Shown here one piece after another: positions 43,993-57,023 of a stretch of 64,000 nt of DNA. The translations under genes and the position numbers were made by a program. The stretch lies in the NCBI GenBank assembly GCA_032622095.1, contig CP136063.1, positions 114,532,723-114,596,722 of the forward strand, written 5' to 3'. Position 1 is the stretch's first letter. Every line of letters starts with the position of its first letter. Source of the stretch: Siphonodentalium dalli (lineage: Eukaryota; Mollusca; Scaphopoda; Gadilida; Siphonodentaliidae). The notes beneath the pieces are model-generated. The model ran no database searches. It saw nothing but the letters and a program-made list of their open reading frames with translations, and was not told the origin of the DNA.

Positions 43993-46635
43993 GTCCGCCC
44001 AAGATCCAAGTCACCAAAATTTCAGCTCTCATTATCACATGGTACATCATGAATTACATGGGACATAATTAACGAAATACGATTAGCAACACAGACAGAT
44101 GACAAACCAATAGAGTTCGATGAACTGCACATTGATTTAGTAGCTAGCCCACTTCATTATTCATCTTGAAATATAATTATTTCACACCAAACATTATTAT
44201 AGCGACAAAAATGCAAAGTTCGCAATGGTTTAGATCTAAATCTGGCTATCCTCTCTTGTGATACATAAATTACTTTCATTATTATTATTTTCAAGTGTTA
44301 AGGAATGAGTGTTGAGATAGACTGTTAATGAGTACATGTTTATGTTTGTCATCGATAAAAATGTTGTGTTATTGGTATCATATTTTTATATAAGGAAGAC
44401 CTTGAATATATAATAAATACATGGAAAAATTGAAGGTGTTAGTTTTTCAACAGCCATTCTTGGAAATGCAGATCTACATATTTAGTATATAAGCATACAT
44501 ACTCTGTTTCATTGGATATTCAACCATAAAAAAAAAGTTTGTGAACCATAGCACATCTATCTCGCAGGAAGGAAGATAAAATTGGGGCGAGGGAACATAA
44601 TGAAAAAGTAGATTTGTTCTGCAAAAATTGGGACAAGAGACATAAGAGCAACATTTTGTAAAGCATAACAATTTTAAGCAGAGGTCCTGTCATGATTATG
44701 AGTCTGAATTTACCGAGAGATTTGGAGATACATCAATATACAGTTTTATAAATCCTGCATGCATGGTACCCATATGTGGAAATATGATCAGCCAAAAAAA
44801 GACTGCAGTAATAACCTGTGGGGGAGGGGCTTGCAAACCTCTTAAGTAGCCCGTCAAAATTTGAGGGAACAGCCCAAAAAAAGGTAAATAATGGTGGAAA
44901 CTATATCAGTGTGGCATCTCAGCTCTTTTGTGTAGAACTGACCCTCTCCCTGTGGTCAGTTAGTCTCATTTAATCATCAATATGACTGACTCAGAAAAAC
45001 TTATCATTGGTGACAATGAAGCATGTTTTTGTCTTCGGCAGAGGCAACTAGTTCAAAAATTTTGTTGGAAAATTATCCAGTTTATCTCCCACCCACCTGA
45101 ATTTTTTTAACTCAACATCTAATGGCCAGTTATTCTCATATCATTCAATATGACCATGCGATTATGAAAAAATCTAAGCATGCATTTTCTGTCAATTAAA
45201 GTTCGGGGAAGGGTTGAGTGGGAGGGAAGAAATGTTGTAGCACACTAGTACATGTTCTTCATCATCTGCCTTTCTTGAGCTTACAAAGGGCTGTTCATTC
45301 GTTCTCTCTGAATCAACCGCATTTATTTTTTAAAGTGGACTTACAATGTCTTCAGCCAGGAATATATAATTTTTACTATTCTCTTGATGATCCAATCTTA
45401 GAGCAGGCTGTATGATGGTGGATTGTAGTGTTTTGGAATTGTAAGTTTGAACATGTCTACATGTTACTGTCACCTTTGGGTTACTGGTTGAATTAAAATT
45501 ACTACTTCATATTAGAGTCCAGATTAAGTTTGAACTTGGGTCCGGTTTGACCATATCTGACTGAGTGATGATCTTTTCAACATAGAATTTACTGATTATT
45601 TGATTATTTTGTTATCCAGATGGTAACTCAAGTTATGAATATCCGATATCTTTCAATTTCATGAAAATACAGGTCAAGTTTGACCATTTATGATAAGAGT
45701 TGTGCCCCTTTTTCATCTTAGAATTTGCCAATTATTATTCTGGTATCGGATTATGTTAACATAAACAGCAACTGTTGGAAGTAAAACTTGATTCAATGAT
45801 TGTTCCCAGAATAAAAAAATTCTAATAAAGCCACCTTATATGGGGGGCAGTGTGCGGACCAGCGGCATTTTATTTGTATTAATTTGTTTCACTCATTTCA
45901 TTAAAAAAATGCTGGAGTTATAGGACTGAATTTATACCCGTTTTCATGTAAATTATCGAGTCATTGTTTTTGCATGAAGAATTGAAGATCCCACGCAAAA
46001 ATATAACTGATACATGTATGTCCAGTAGTCATTGTCTACCCTTGTATGTACTGGTATACAAACTACACATAAATTGCATGAATATGTAGGTTCCATTGCC
46101 AAGTAGTCTCATGTGATGGATACAATACTTGAGCAGTTTTTATACGCCTGTTTGAAAAAAGTTGTCGTATTATGTAATCAGTCATAGTCCGTCCGTAATA
46201 TTTTTGGTTTCCGACCGATAACTCCAATTTGAATTATTTGATCTGAACCATAGTTGGTATTTGTATTTCTCAGCTAAAGATGCAGACAAAGTTCGAATAT
46301 GGGTTCTGTCCAATTATTTTCACACGAGGTATGGCCCTTTTTCGACTTAGAATTTGACCGCATTTTAGCATTGAATTCTTTGTAAGCTCAAATTGTTATT
46401 GTATTTTGCGGCAGTATAATTCAAAATGACTAACAAGCATATTTTTCCACACCCTATCGATGCTCCTCTTAACAGTATGGCATACAAACAAGACACGCCA
46501 ATTTAAAAGGGATGTAATATTTAAGGATTCCCTGTGAAAATTGTACATTTTTGTTACGTTCCTGGCCAGAGCTTGATTTTCATCCTATATAATTATGACC
46601 GTCCTCAAATTGCCTCAACTGACCGCGGCTTCAGG
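43993..46635. other. intergenic with 'gttatggcccttt' repeats
   Basis: No gene found. At 45490-45740 and 46150-46370 are degenerate units with cgtccgtaat, gataactc and atggccctttttc..cttagaatttg, a repeat type common in molluscs. Confidence 0.45.
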
Positions 46636-48439
46636 TTTTTTAGGCGACGTGATATCTGTTACTTATTCTTTATTGGACATTCGAAAAACAAATTGTCCGA
46701 TTTTCATGGAATAAACAACACTGAAGGGTGGCCCTTGACAAATAATTAAGATTACACCGGGGGGGGGGGGGTGTAAAAAAGTTGCAAGACGTGGGGGTCT
46801 TTTTTTTACATTTCCATTTTTTTACACCCGCCCACCCTTTCTTGCATTTTTTTTTCATAAAATTTTAGACACCCACCCCAAAACATCAAAGCTTTATGTT
46901 GGTCCCCTCTGTAAAAACGACCAACCGCTCGATATTGGTCCCTTCTTTGAAAGACCAAATTAAATGTTACTTCCTGTTAACAAACATGTGCAAAATTGAA
47001 CTCTAAGCAATCAACAAAGGTAGAATATTATGTGATTATATTGGTAAATTTATAACCATTAACCCAGCCTATTCATCTGTGTGAGTACAGCTGGTGAGTA
47101 GATGAAAAATATGTTGAATCCCCTGGAATGACAACAACAAATAACTAGGGCCAGTGTTAGGGCCAACAGTAGAATAAAAAATTACACAAACTTAAATTTA
47201 TCTTTTTTTCAGACATCAACTAGTAGGCCTAGAGCCTATAGTAATACCAAAAAGGAAAATGTGCATATGAACCAGTGTACGAATTAACTTTTATGTATGC
47301 CTGCATGACCACTGACCCGACCTCGCATTACAACTTAGAACTAGGCCTAAAATAATGCTTAACCCTTTGAGTTTGAACGTTGATGGTCAATTTAGTGCCA
47401 AATCCATATACACGGATGTATATTACTGAGATTCATTTGGACAATCAGAGCTGAACTTCGGTCATGTACTGGATGGAGTTCATGTGCAATAAGAAATTCA
47501 CACACATTATGTACATGACCTTTGTGTGTGCCTTCAAACTAGACCACCTTGCATGCGCATCATCTTATAAATATACACTAATTAAGTAAATTAATTTTTC
47601 TTCTTTGATAATTTTCAAATTAGCCTGAATTAGACATTAAGTGTCATTTACATACTAGTATATGCAGGTAATTATGGGATATAATAATTACAATGTGAAC
47701 AAAACTGTAATGTGTCCTGGCCCCTCTTCACATCTATTTAAATAATATTTTTATACTTTTCAGAAGACTATCCAAGGAAGGTTATATTTTTGTTTCTTTC
47801 AATAAATGTTATTAAAACTTTATTTCATGTCTACTTATTTACTTATTGATGGTTGTCAAAAACACTGAAACAAATAATTTGACAATTCAAATAATTATTT
47901 GACAAAAGTATATTTAAAAATCAATTTAGTATACAAACACTGATACAAATATTTAGTTCATACATTACACTCATGCATCAACTAACTGTATGAGTAAAGA
48001 GACTGTCATGAAGTATAAGAATTATTGTAATATTCTGTCATGAGTTGTTAGCTGATATTGTCAGACTGCATTAAGTTCACCCTACCCAAGAGCTATCTGA
48101 AGTATTTTTTTATTGATCTACACCGTTTTCAATATAAAAACTGCCAAGCAAGCTGAAACAGACACAATAAAAAAATATTGCACGCAAAAAAAATCAATGA
48201 AAATTTTGGGACCCACCCCCACAATATTCACTATATTCCATTTTATATCAACTTATGGGGGCAATTATAACAATATTGAATGTATTAGTGCTTCTCATAT
48301 TGCAACAAGCCACAACATATAAACAAATATGTTTAAAGCAGTTTGAAAATATGTCAATGAAAAAAAATGCAAAGGTGGTCAAAAACTGTTTCCGGCCTTG
48401 GGCACCCACCCACCCCCCCCCCCCTCCCCCCACCTCATG

Positions 48440-50800
48440 TCTCGTAAAATAATTTGCGATTTCAAGCATTTTACCACTTTGGGTGGTACAGCATGGCAAT
48501 ATTTTTGGGTGGAACTGGGTAGAATCTTAATTATTTGTCAATGGCCATCCTGTAGAAATGCTGTTTATTCCTGAAAACCAGACCAGAAATGCAATTTTGG
48601 GCATTTTACCACTTTGGGTTGTAAAGTATGAAAACCCTATGGGTTGGGTAACTTGGGTTGTAATTTTCTGGGTGGAATCTTAATTATTTGCCAACGCCCA
48701 CCCTACAATGCTGTTTATTTATTCAATGAAAATCAGACCAGAAATGCGGTTTTGGGCATTTTACCACTCTGGGGGGTCAAGGTATGGAAACCCAGTGGGT
48801 TGGACGGTAAAAAATTGGTGGAATCTTAATTATTTGTCAGCAGCCACCCTACAATGTTTATTCCGTTAAAATCTTACCAGCAATACAATTTTGGGTATTT
48901 TACCAATGGGTTTTTGGAGGAATCTTAATTATTCGAATGCTGTTTATTTCATGAAAATCAGTGATTTTGGGCATTTTACCACTTTTGGTGGAAAATTGTT
49001 CGGGTGGAATGTTAATTATTCGTTAATGGCCAACCTACAATTCGGTGAAAATCAGGGTTGGGGCGATTACATGCATGTAATCGATTACAATTACAATAAC
49101 TTTTTATTGATATGATTACGATTACTGATTACATTTTGTTCAATGTAATCGATTATGATTACTTCAGTAAAAGTAACTATTACTTTTTGATTATATCTGA
49201 TTTTACAATTGTTAGTGTCCAACCATTTTGATAGCATAGGAGTAAATAATGAAACAAATCAAATTAAAATATCAAATTTGATTGAATAAAACATCACTGC
49301 ATAACATGGACACAAGAAGCGACTGAAACAATACAAAGAAGCAAGCAATAAACACATAAACTTTTTACATTTATATGTATTGGTGAGGTTTCACCATGAA
49401 AATGTGCACCAACTTATTGAGAATATATTACGCTTATGTGTATTTAATTATGTAAATATATTTTTAATATATCTTTAAATTTTCTTACATGCATTGAAAC
49501 TAACACATAATATTATATTTTTTATTTGAATTGCTTTATTTCACTCAATCATAATCTGTATGCAATACAGAGTGAAAAAAATGTATATACACAAGAATGA
49601 AACTATCGTTAGAAACAATTGTAAATTATTTGCATGTTCTGTTAGATTCAATAACCAACACAATGAAAATAACACTAAAGTTTATTTGATGATAACCCAT
49701 TGATATCCTGATTAGGATTAAATGAGGCTCAACTCCATCAGTGCAGTAAATGACAAACCAGCTATTAGGTCTACCGATGTACATCACACCTGCTTTGTTC
49801 GGTTAATAAGCCCTATTGTACCAGTGTGACCCTACAGCCATTGCCTGCAGTAGTCCCAATAATATTAATCCTAATTGAAGTTGGCCAGCCTATTTTATTC
49901 ATATTAGAACATTTCATTGTCTGTATCATAAGTTTATTGCTATACATGCTGTATTCAACATTTCAACAAGTGTGTGTTATCTGTGTCCACTGCAAGAATG
50001 TACAGTGTACCAGGTGAAAAAATTGTACTAACTTTCTGATATGATGTTTGTATCTGTGCACACTCCACAGTTCTACATTGTGAGAATATGAGTATCCAAT
50101 AGCTATTATGGATATTTTAGTAAAAGTAATCAAAAAGTAATCAAAATGTAATCATGATTACAGGTACATTTGAAAGTAATCGATTACGATTACTTGTAAT
50201 AAAAAAATGTCATGATTACTGATTAGATAGATAGATTTATTGAAACCAAATGCATGCATTTACATACAATGGTCCCCGATAGGTATGACTAGAACATAAA
50301 CTGGTATATTTTAACAAAACATATTATATAACTTGATTATAGTAATCCGGTCAAGTAGTTACACTGATTTGTCTAGGGTTGATAACTCTAAATATGTAAG
50401 TGTTTGAAATTGAAAAGTGCACCATACAGGTGATTACTCCAAATTTTGTAATCGATTACTTTGATTACGATTACTGATTATGATTACCCCAACCCTGGTG
50501 AAAATCTTAACAGAAATGCAATTTTGGGCATTTTCTCCACTTTGGGGGATACAGTATGGAAACCCAGTCAGTTGAGTAGTTAAATTTTTGGGTGGAATCT
50601 TAATTATTCGTTAATGGCAATCTTACAATGCCGCTTATTCCGTGAAAATCTTACCAGAAATGCGATTTTGGGCATTTTACCATTTTGGTGGTATGGTATG
50701 GAAAGCCAGTGGGTTGCGTGGTAAAACTTTTGGGTGGAATCTTAATTATTCATCAACAGCCATTGATCCTGCAATGCTGTTTATTCCATGAAAATCAGAC
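48440..50800 (+). repeat. degenerate ~135-bp tandem array
   Basis: Repeating ttttgggcattttaccactt, ggaaacccagtgggttg, gggtggaatcttaattattt and atgctgtttattcc in order. Units vary in length and are split by the hAT element at 49053. Confidence 0.75.
49053..50497. mobile_element. hAT-type MITE with exact 8-bp TSD
   Basis: Ends CAGGGTTGGGG and CCCCAACCCTG, with multiple gtaatcgattac motifs near both ends. Exact gtgaaaat at 49045-49052 and 50498-50505. 1,445 bp, no coding. Its ends resemble those of 22119 but the interior differs. Confidence 0.9.
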
Positions 50801-50866
50801 AAGATTTTTGTTTTCAAATGTCCAGTAAGGAATAAGTAACTGATGTCACATCACCAGTTTTTGAAC

Positions 50867-50975
50867 CCTTCATATCTACCCAATGGATTTTCTCACATTC
50901 AGGTAATAAATGTATGAATTGGAATGGTCTATTATTCAGTTTGAGGGGTGTTCAGGATTCATCAAGAAAGGGTTA
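50867..50975. mobile_element. TTTAGTAAAG-related MITE fragment
   Basis: gaacccttcatatctaccca ... aagaaagggttagg with ggtctattattcag inside; a short relative of the 13380 family. Confidence 0.45.
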
Positions 50976-51065
50976 GGACGCCTTTACATCCCTGCTTAAT
51001 TTAATGCATATGGGGAGCCTACCGAAGGTTTTTAACACCCCTTTTATGGCACCAATAATTCGGTG

Positions 51066-51346
51066 TTGAGCCCTTCCATTACTAAATGGAGTCTAGCTCC
51101 TATCAGTTATAAAAACACAGGGCCTACGTGTGAATGGTCTAGCTTATTATGCATCTGGAGGGATCTTCCGGAAATAGAAGACATGCAGACGAATATGGTA
51201 TACAAGTGTATAATTTCGTATGGGAAATATTCAGATAATAAATTCAACAAATAGCTGTTTGTTCTACTGGTTTGTTGGGAGCATAAATTTCCAGAGGGAA
51301 CTAATCACTAATGACTATTTAGTAAAGAAATTAGGATTAAGAGGTG
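51066..51346. mobile_element. TTTAGTAAAG-family MITE
   Basis: cccttccattactaaatgg and tatttagtaaagaaattagg ends; interior shares cagttataaaa and gaggga.cttc.gg motifs. Confidence 0.6.
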
Positions 51347-51650
51347 CGCAGGATTCATAACCCCCTTTTAACTCGGAATTCTTGTGTTCAATTATCAATG
51401 TATTCAGGTTGGTATACTATCCATTTTAGCACATACATGTTGAGGTTTAATTATTTACAGTCCCATGTCTTAATATTATTTTTAAATTATGAACATTACT
51501 GTTAAAATGTGTGAAACCATTAATGTATAATCTGTATTCTCAACTGGTACACATGTTATCATGGTTAAAATTCACTCTAAAAAAAAGGTTTAGATATGAG
51601 TTCCTTTGATGACCCTCCCCCCCCCCCCCCAATTTATAATTTATTTTAAT

Positions 51651-51890
51651 CATTTCTATACTAAATACTCACTAAAGAGTAGTTCCCTTGGGAAATGTTC
51701 AGATAATAAGTTCAATAAACGACCATATGAACTATTAATGAATATGAATCCTTCTGCACTTGTATAATTATCTTTTTTGTTTGTCTGTCGTCTGTTATTA
51801 CCTGAACATCCTATAATTGAACAATAAACTATTCCAATGTATAATTTGATAACTGAATGGGAGAATCCATTTAGTATAGAAAGGGTTGAT
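51651..51890. mobile_element. TTTAGTAAAG-family MITE
   Basis: atttctatactaaatactca and ccatttagtatagaaagggt ends; inverted orientation relative to 13380. Confidence 0.6.
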
Positions 51891-52767
51891 GATATATTGT
51901 AGTTTTCTTAATCAGAACCATCTTCAGACTCTATTTTCACGTGTCAGTTCTTTCAATTTCTTTGCGTTGCAGTCGTCATATATCCAATTCAGAATGAAAA
52001 CTTTATTCTAAAATGACTATTTTAGCGTGACTTATGTTCCTTATATACCTTTATACCAAGATCTGACCATTGTCATATTTAAAATAAAATGTTGTGACTC
52101 ACAGGACACCCGGTTTGTTTATTGTGATTTGCCATTGTTTCATCATAAAAGGCAAAATCAGTTGCCATGCAGTAATAGTAGGGGGACCAAATGGGGATAC
52201 TTTCGCTGGGAAATCACTACAATGCATGCACATATAATTTAGAAACCACATACTCTCAATAAGCAACTTGCCCAGATACACAAATCAGGTTAGCTTTCTT
52301 TGCATTGATCGCAATTCCACATTATCGGGAATCAAACCACCTTCGCTATTGCTGGATGGTTTATGATGGTATTTAATGTGATGTTCGTCTTACTAAGCCA
52401 CTACATGACCATGTCCTGAGTGTATACATTGTATAGAATAATTGTTTTAAGAAAAACAATTCTAAACTCTAATGGAATTGAATGACAGTTCCCATTGCGA
52501 TATCTGGATTGAACCACAGGACTCCAAAATGTAAACTGTTGTAGTCCTTTATTGGCCACCATGATAATATACATACTGTGTAAAAGGGTCACACATGTAC
52601 ATGTATACCAGGGGTCTTACATATAAAGATGCAATATAAACATGTCTTACGACTGCCCGGAATGACGAGGAGTTCAGAGTCGATAGTTAGCACATGAATA
52701 ATTTTCTTTTTCATCCACCAGTCTCATATGATCGTATTCCACCTTACTTCATCGGCTTCCTCTGAGA
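51891..52767. other. intergenic/3' UTR of the synaptotagmin gene
   Basis: Downstream (left) of the synaptotagmin stop codon on the minus strand. No gene seen. Confidence 0.4.
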
Positions 52768-53087
52768 CTATTTGAATGTGAACACAGGGAGAATCTCATG
52801 CCACTTCGTCACTTCCATCACCGGTTGACTCATTATATCGTCCCAGTGAGTTTGGCCAGACAAAGGCGCCACGGATCCAATGGTTACTTTCCCGATGACG
52901 CTGTCCTTGTGGCTGGTTTTTGTCCTCTTGACAACGAAATCGATAGAGAGAGAGTCAATATCGTCAACACCATCCACAGGAAGCAGTAGAGGAGTGTTCC
53001 ATGTCGGGTTGTAGCCAGATTTGTGAACAGTTTTGAAAGTCTTTAGTTCTTCATTCTCTTTATTGAGGCGTACGTGAATATAGTGAG
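52768..53087 (-). CDS. atypical synaptotagmin, last exon (most of C2B and C-terminus)
   Basis: The final exon follows ccaattattttcaatttcag and runs 320 nt to TAG. It encodes HYIHVRLNKENEELKTFKT, SGYNPTWNTPLLLPV, IDSLSIDFVV, HKDSVIGKVTIG, and the hallmark C2B ending (THWDDIMSQP, then VTKWHEILPVFTFK). The (S/T)HW(D/E)(D/E)M...P...W(H) ending is characteristic of synaptotagmin C2B. Loop 3 reads KRTKTSHKD, lacking the Ca2+-binding Asp pair, as in C2A. The exon enters needing one base while the C2A exon leaves in phase 0, so at least one exon between 53090 and 58289 is missing from this annotation. Confidence 0.8.
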
Positions 53088-53352
53088 CTGAAATTGAAAA
53101 TAATTGGTTTAGTGTTAAAATGTGTAATATGTATATGTCAGTGTAGTGGTAAGTATACCATGTCTGTGTCAGCAGAATGTATATATAGCAGTATGGAAGC
53201 ATTGTGTGCAAGTGGGGTTAGTCAGATTCAATTACCTTAGCTTAGAAAGCCAGCCCATATATTCTATAGTACTTCCGCATGGTAACTATACTTATTCTAT
53301 AATCTATACGCTTCTGTTTTCCCACCATATTACCTAGCCCAATTTACAATAC

Positions 53353-53398
53353 CTGCACCAGTTGTAAATGTTATCTCTCTTTGAACTCTTGTGTCCAG
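53353..53398 (-). CDS. candidate small exon in C2B of the synaptotagmin gene
   Basis: A stretch reading LDTRVQREITFTTGA ends GCA G|gtattg. The G would join CT of the exon at 53087 to give Ala, leading into HYIHVRLNKENEE. Phase 0 entry after gaggaaag fits the exit phase of the C2A exon, and the peptide fits the region before the second C2B strand. The acceptor has a poor pyrimidine tract and about 25-30 residues of C2B would still be missing, so this is only a candidate. Confidence 0.28.
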
Positions 53399-53549
53399 CT
53401 TTCCTCTTTAAAACCTAGCCCCCAGCTGATCCCATAGCTAAAAATACATTTAGTCTTTGAAAGTAGAAGAAAAAACATCTGGATGATGGGTTTGAATATA
53501 AAATAGGGATTATAATAGGACCGGACCAGTCCACTGGAAAAGTCAAATA

Positions 53550-54243
53550 CTTAAGGCCAAAAAAAAAAAAGTGTTTTGGTTCTCGGGCAATTTTTTTTTC
53601 AAATCAATGAGGGAGGGAGGGTTTTATTTTATTTTATTTTTTTTCTGCGCATAGTAAGCATGGACAAAGATACCTTCCTCTGTCTAGTAATAACCAGAAA
53701 GGTAGAGGGAACTGTTATGCATATAAACTCATTTAGTCTTATATAAAAATGACATTGTACTACCAGTGTATGACTGGGATTACCTAACAATATATAATGC
53801 CCCTGACATTAACTACTGTTATTGTTGTCTATAAAATGATACCTCCCCATTCTAATATGTGATCCTGAATTTAGTCCTGTGCCTTTCAATTGTATAAAGT
53901 TACAATTAGTGTAAGTTGTTCACATGTATGACTAATTGTAAGAAGAGCATGAGGATCAGCTAATCATTTTCTTAATTGTAGTCATCTACTTCATGTTGTA
54001 AGCCTGCAAGTCACTTTTTAACACATTACATGTTAGAGCTCAATGCACACTAATATTCAACACATATCTGCTATGGACATGTTCATAAAATCCCCCAAAA
54101 CAAAAACTTTATTTTTTTTTTCTTCAAAAAGTTTTTTTGTCATATAAACATCAGGCATTGCAATAAAAAGGCCTAATGCGGCCCTTTTTATTCAATGCGG
54201 CGGGGCCTGAGAATCAAAACTTTTTTTTTTTTGGCCTAAGTAA
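53550..54243. mobile_element. inverted-repeat element with GGCCAAAAAA ends
   Basis: ttaaggccaaaaaaaaaaaa .. ttttggttctcggg at the left matches inverted cccgccgc..gaatcaaaac .. ttttttggcctaa at the right. About 690 bp, in a synaptotagmin intron. TSD not resolved. Confidence 0.55.
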
Positions 54244-55462
54244 TTATGTGATTTGGAAGCTTTATTTGTAGTTCTAAATTTGAATACATATGTATGGCAA
54301 AGAACTTTGGATATTCACTACATGGATAATTAAAAAGTATAAGGATGCTCCATTGAGGACTATAGGATACTGTTTTGAAGGTCTATTTGTCATGGAAAAT
54401 ATAATATATTATTCTGTGTGTATTCCTTCATTGATTAATTAGGCTAAATAAAATAATACCTGTGTTTAGGGTAACCCACCCGCCTCTCCCAAACTGGCCA
54501 CCTTCTCACCATTTTATTAAAATCTTCCTCAGTTTTTTTTTCACTTAAAATACAAAAATATGCGACTGGAAGGTAGTGACCACAATATAAAGTCGTTGCT
54601 TTAAAGAAAGTGAACAGTCATTATTTTGTCATGTTATGCACTGAAATCCATAAATCGCCTTAGGAAGTGACACACCTTCCAGTACCCTCGGATACCCAGA
54701 ACAGGAAAAAAATGTTGAGGAAGAAAAATAAAATGGAAAAATAAAAATGACTGTACCACCTCTCCTCCATACCTACATACACCCCCCCCCCCCCATTTTG
54801 TAATTTCCTCCCATTACTGTAAACAGGTTTTATATCTTATTTAGCCTTATATGACAATATGAAGAATATAAAGGATGATATGACTATTCCTTCCTGGTTT
54901 AAAAGAACAATTAAGTGCTCTACCTCTAAATAAGACGACTTATATAATCATCGGTTTTATATAGCAGTATTCAATGACGTATACCATTCAAAGTACATTC
55001 AAAACACGTTGTATATGTCCGCTAATAACAACAGATAGAATAGGTCAAATAAAGACGACATATCAATGAGCCAGTGCTGCCAGTAATAATGCAATTCCAA
55101 GGAAATCACAAAAGTATAGTAGTAACATATACATTTACTTCATTCGGGTTCTTTTTCAAACAATTTGTTACATCAACAATTCTTTATAGACATTTAAATA
55201 AATTTTGAATAGGGGAGAAATTCATTTTCCACTCTTCACTATTACAACAGATCTTTGATTTGAAAGTGACGTGGATAAAAAGTTGTGATTGAGGCCCATC
55301 AGTGGAAATGAGAAACTCTTATGCATTGATAATCTGGAATAATTACATGGGTGGGGGTAACTAAATGATGACAAGGTCATAAGGACATGCAGTGTCCTCA
55401 GAATCCTAGCCATGCAACAGACTTAGTCCATTTTGAAAAACCATTTGAAGTCTGAGCAGACA

Positions 55463-55723
55463 TTAAAAGGAAAATGTGATAATCCCTGAGGAAATGGTGT
55501 GTAAACCCTCATTCTCAGCAAGAGTGTGAAGAGTAGCCTCATGGCTCACCGCCAAACTATCTTTTACAAATATTTGGTTTTGAAAGGGATTTATTTTGTC
55601 AATGACATACGATCCAGACTCGGGCTTTCTGTGATAATATGTTTGTGAAATTTTGATATTCAACACAGCATTCACAACTGCACACATAAACACACAGAGT
55701 AATGCCATATATTTAACTAACAT
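55463..55723 (-). CDS. small ORF with signal-peptide-like start, in synaptotagmin intron
   Basis: An unrecognised 86-codon ORF whose first ~19 residues (MLVKYMALLCVFMCAVVNA) look like a cleavable signal peptide, followed by a hydrophilic part with HRKPESGSYVIDK and HTLAENEGLHTI. It follows another hydrophobic small ORF on the same strand. The composition is more protein-like than most chance ORFs here, but no family is recognised and no splice signals were assigned. Confidence 0.22.
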   Translation of the reverse strand: MLVKYMALLCVFMCAVVNAVLNIKISQTYYHRKPESGSYVIDKINPFQNQIFVKDSLAVSHEATLHTLAENEGLHTISSGIITFSF

Positions 55724-55786
55724 GGTTCGCCAACAAGCTTTCTGGAGGTAGGTAGGTTGGTTGCCCGGCGAATTAGAACCTTTATT

Positions 55787-55984
55787 CTATATGAAGTCAA
55801 CTCTGCTTTTAGCGTGAGACACAACTGCCCCAAGCCATTCTTCAGATACTTTGCTCTGGTAGAATGCTATAAGAAGATATAAAGCAAAAATACACATGAA
55901 TGCTCTTTGGAGCTTGAATACAACAAAAACTATAAACCATGCCATTGTTAGGACAACATTAAGAAAAGTGAACTTCCTTCTCAT
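55787..55984 (-). CDS. small ORF, possible membrane protein, in synaptotagmin intron
   Basis: An unrecognised 65-codon ORF beginning MRRKFTFLNVVLTM. It has one or two hydrophobic stretches (VVLTMAWFIVFVVF and AFMCIFALYLLIAF) and a soluble tail SEEWLGAVVSHAK. It lies on the same strand as the host gene inside its intron, with a second small ORF starting 63 bp downstream. No homolog comes to mind; it may be a small gene, a decayed one, or chance. Confidence 0.2.
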   Translation of the reverse strand: MRRKFTFLNVVLTMAWFIVFVVFKLQRAFMCIFALYLLIAFYQSKVSEEWLGAVVSHAKSRVDFI

Positions 55985-56487
55985 CTAACAAACTAAATCT
56001 ACTAAAAGATTGATGATCATTAAATTATAGGGATTCATGCATGGTATGTAGATGTACATGTATGTGCAATGGTAATATATATAAAATACACATAATTTTC
56101 GACTGGACCACATTGCATGGGTGCCAATGTAAGCTACATCTTGTTTTACCCATCACTTAATTTAAACTGTTCCATCTGCATCGTTTAGTATTCCAATTAC
56201 TAATTTCCTGCATAACTGATAGCAAACAACCCCTTTGTTAGAAAAAATGCCATCATTTTGTATCCAATCATTAGCCCTTACCGAAATCGTTAGCCATTCT
56301 TTAAATTTAGCACTCGGAAGAGAAGGAATGATGGCTTACTGATGGCTAGTAGTTTTCAGAGGATATGGATGGCTAATGCAAAATTTAGCCATCGAGGCTA
56401 GGTGATGGCTAGATGGCTTATTAGCCATCGCTTAGCCCTCCTATAGGCCGAAATATTTAAATGAGCTAAACCATCGCTTAGCCCTCG

Positions 56488-56672
56488 ATGGATGGATGGC
56501 TAGTAGGCCGATGGCTAGTAGGCCGATGGCTAGTAAGCCACGGATGGCTAGTACACTAATGGTGGCTTGTAAGCTGATGGCTAGTAGGCCGATGGCTAGT
56601 AGGCCATCGCTAGTAGGCCGATGGCTAGTAGGCCGATGGCTAGTAAGCCGATGGCTAGTAAGCCATCGGATT
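56488..56672 (+). repeat. 15-bp minisatellite GATGGCTAGTAGGCC
   Basis: About a dozen units of gatggctagtaggcc or variants (gatggctagtaagcc). The open frame across it only reflects the 15-bp period. Confidence 0.85.
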
Positions 56673-57023
56673 ATTAGCCCTGGACATTTAGTGATGGCTT
56701 AGGATTGCTATGTTATATAACTTGCTTCAGGAGGGATAACTCTTTGGCATCATCTATTTGAGAATGAATTATCTTTAAAATAATATGTTATATCATAAAA
56801 ATAATTTTTAACTACATATTTAACAATGTCCATTATTTTTGTTATCTTTTGCCAAGTTTTCATCATAAATACAGTGGAAACGATTTACAACTGCATGGAC
56901 ACACGTACTGCATGGTATCTGGAATCATGCAACATCTTCACATTAGGCTGGGCCAGCCAAAGATTTCTGCAGCTTTTTGTCAAAATTCAAAAGAAAATAG
57001 TCTGGTCAAGATAGAGCTTTTAA

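Larger units (their letters stand above)
46641..50856. mobile_element. 4.2-kb long-TIR element with right-side tandem repeats
   Basis: The left 110 bp (ggcgacgtgatatctgttac ... aataattaagatt) are the inverted counterpart of the right end (aatcttaattattc ... gtaactgatgtcacatcacc). Next to the right end, from about 48440, a ~135-bp unit (gcgattttgggcattttacc ... gaatcttaattatt) is repeated many times. A hAT-type element (49053-50497) is nested in it. No transposase ORF. Superfamily not assigned; flanks ggtttttta and agtttttga may be a worn duplication. Confidence 0.65.

Noticed and set aside
53041-53211. N-terminal extension of the open frame of the last synaptotagmin exon
   Set aside because: Codons upstream of the acceptor at 53088 (e.g. 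YIYILLTQTWYTYHYTDIY) are intron sequence; the cag acceptor and C2 similarity begin at 53087.
56496-56702. ORF with MASRPMASRPMASKP repeats
   Set aside because: Direct translation of the 15-bp minisatellite; no other coding sign.
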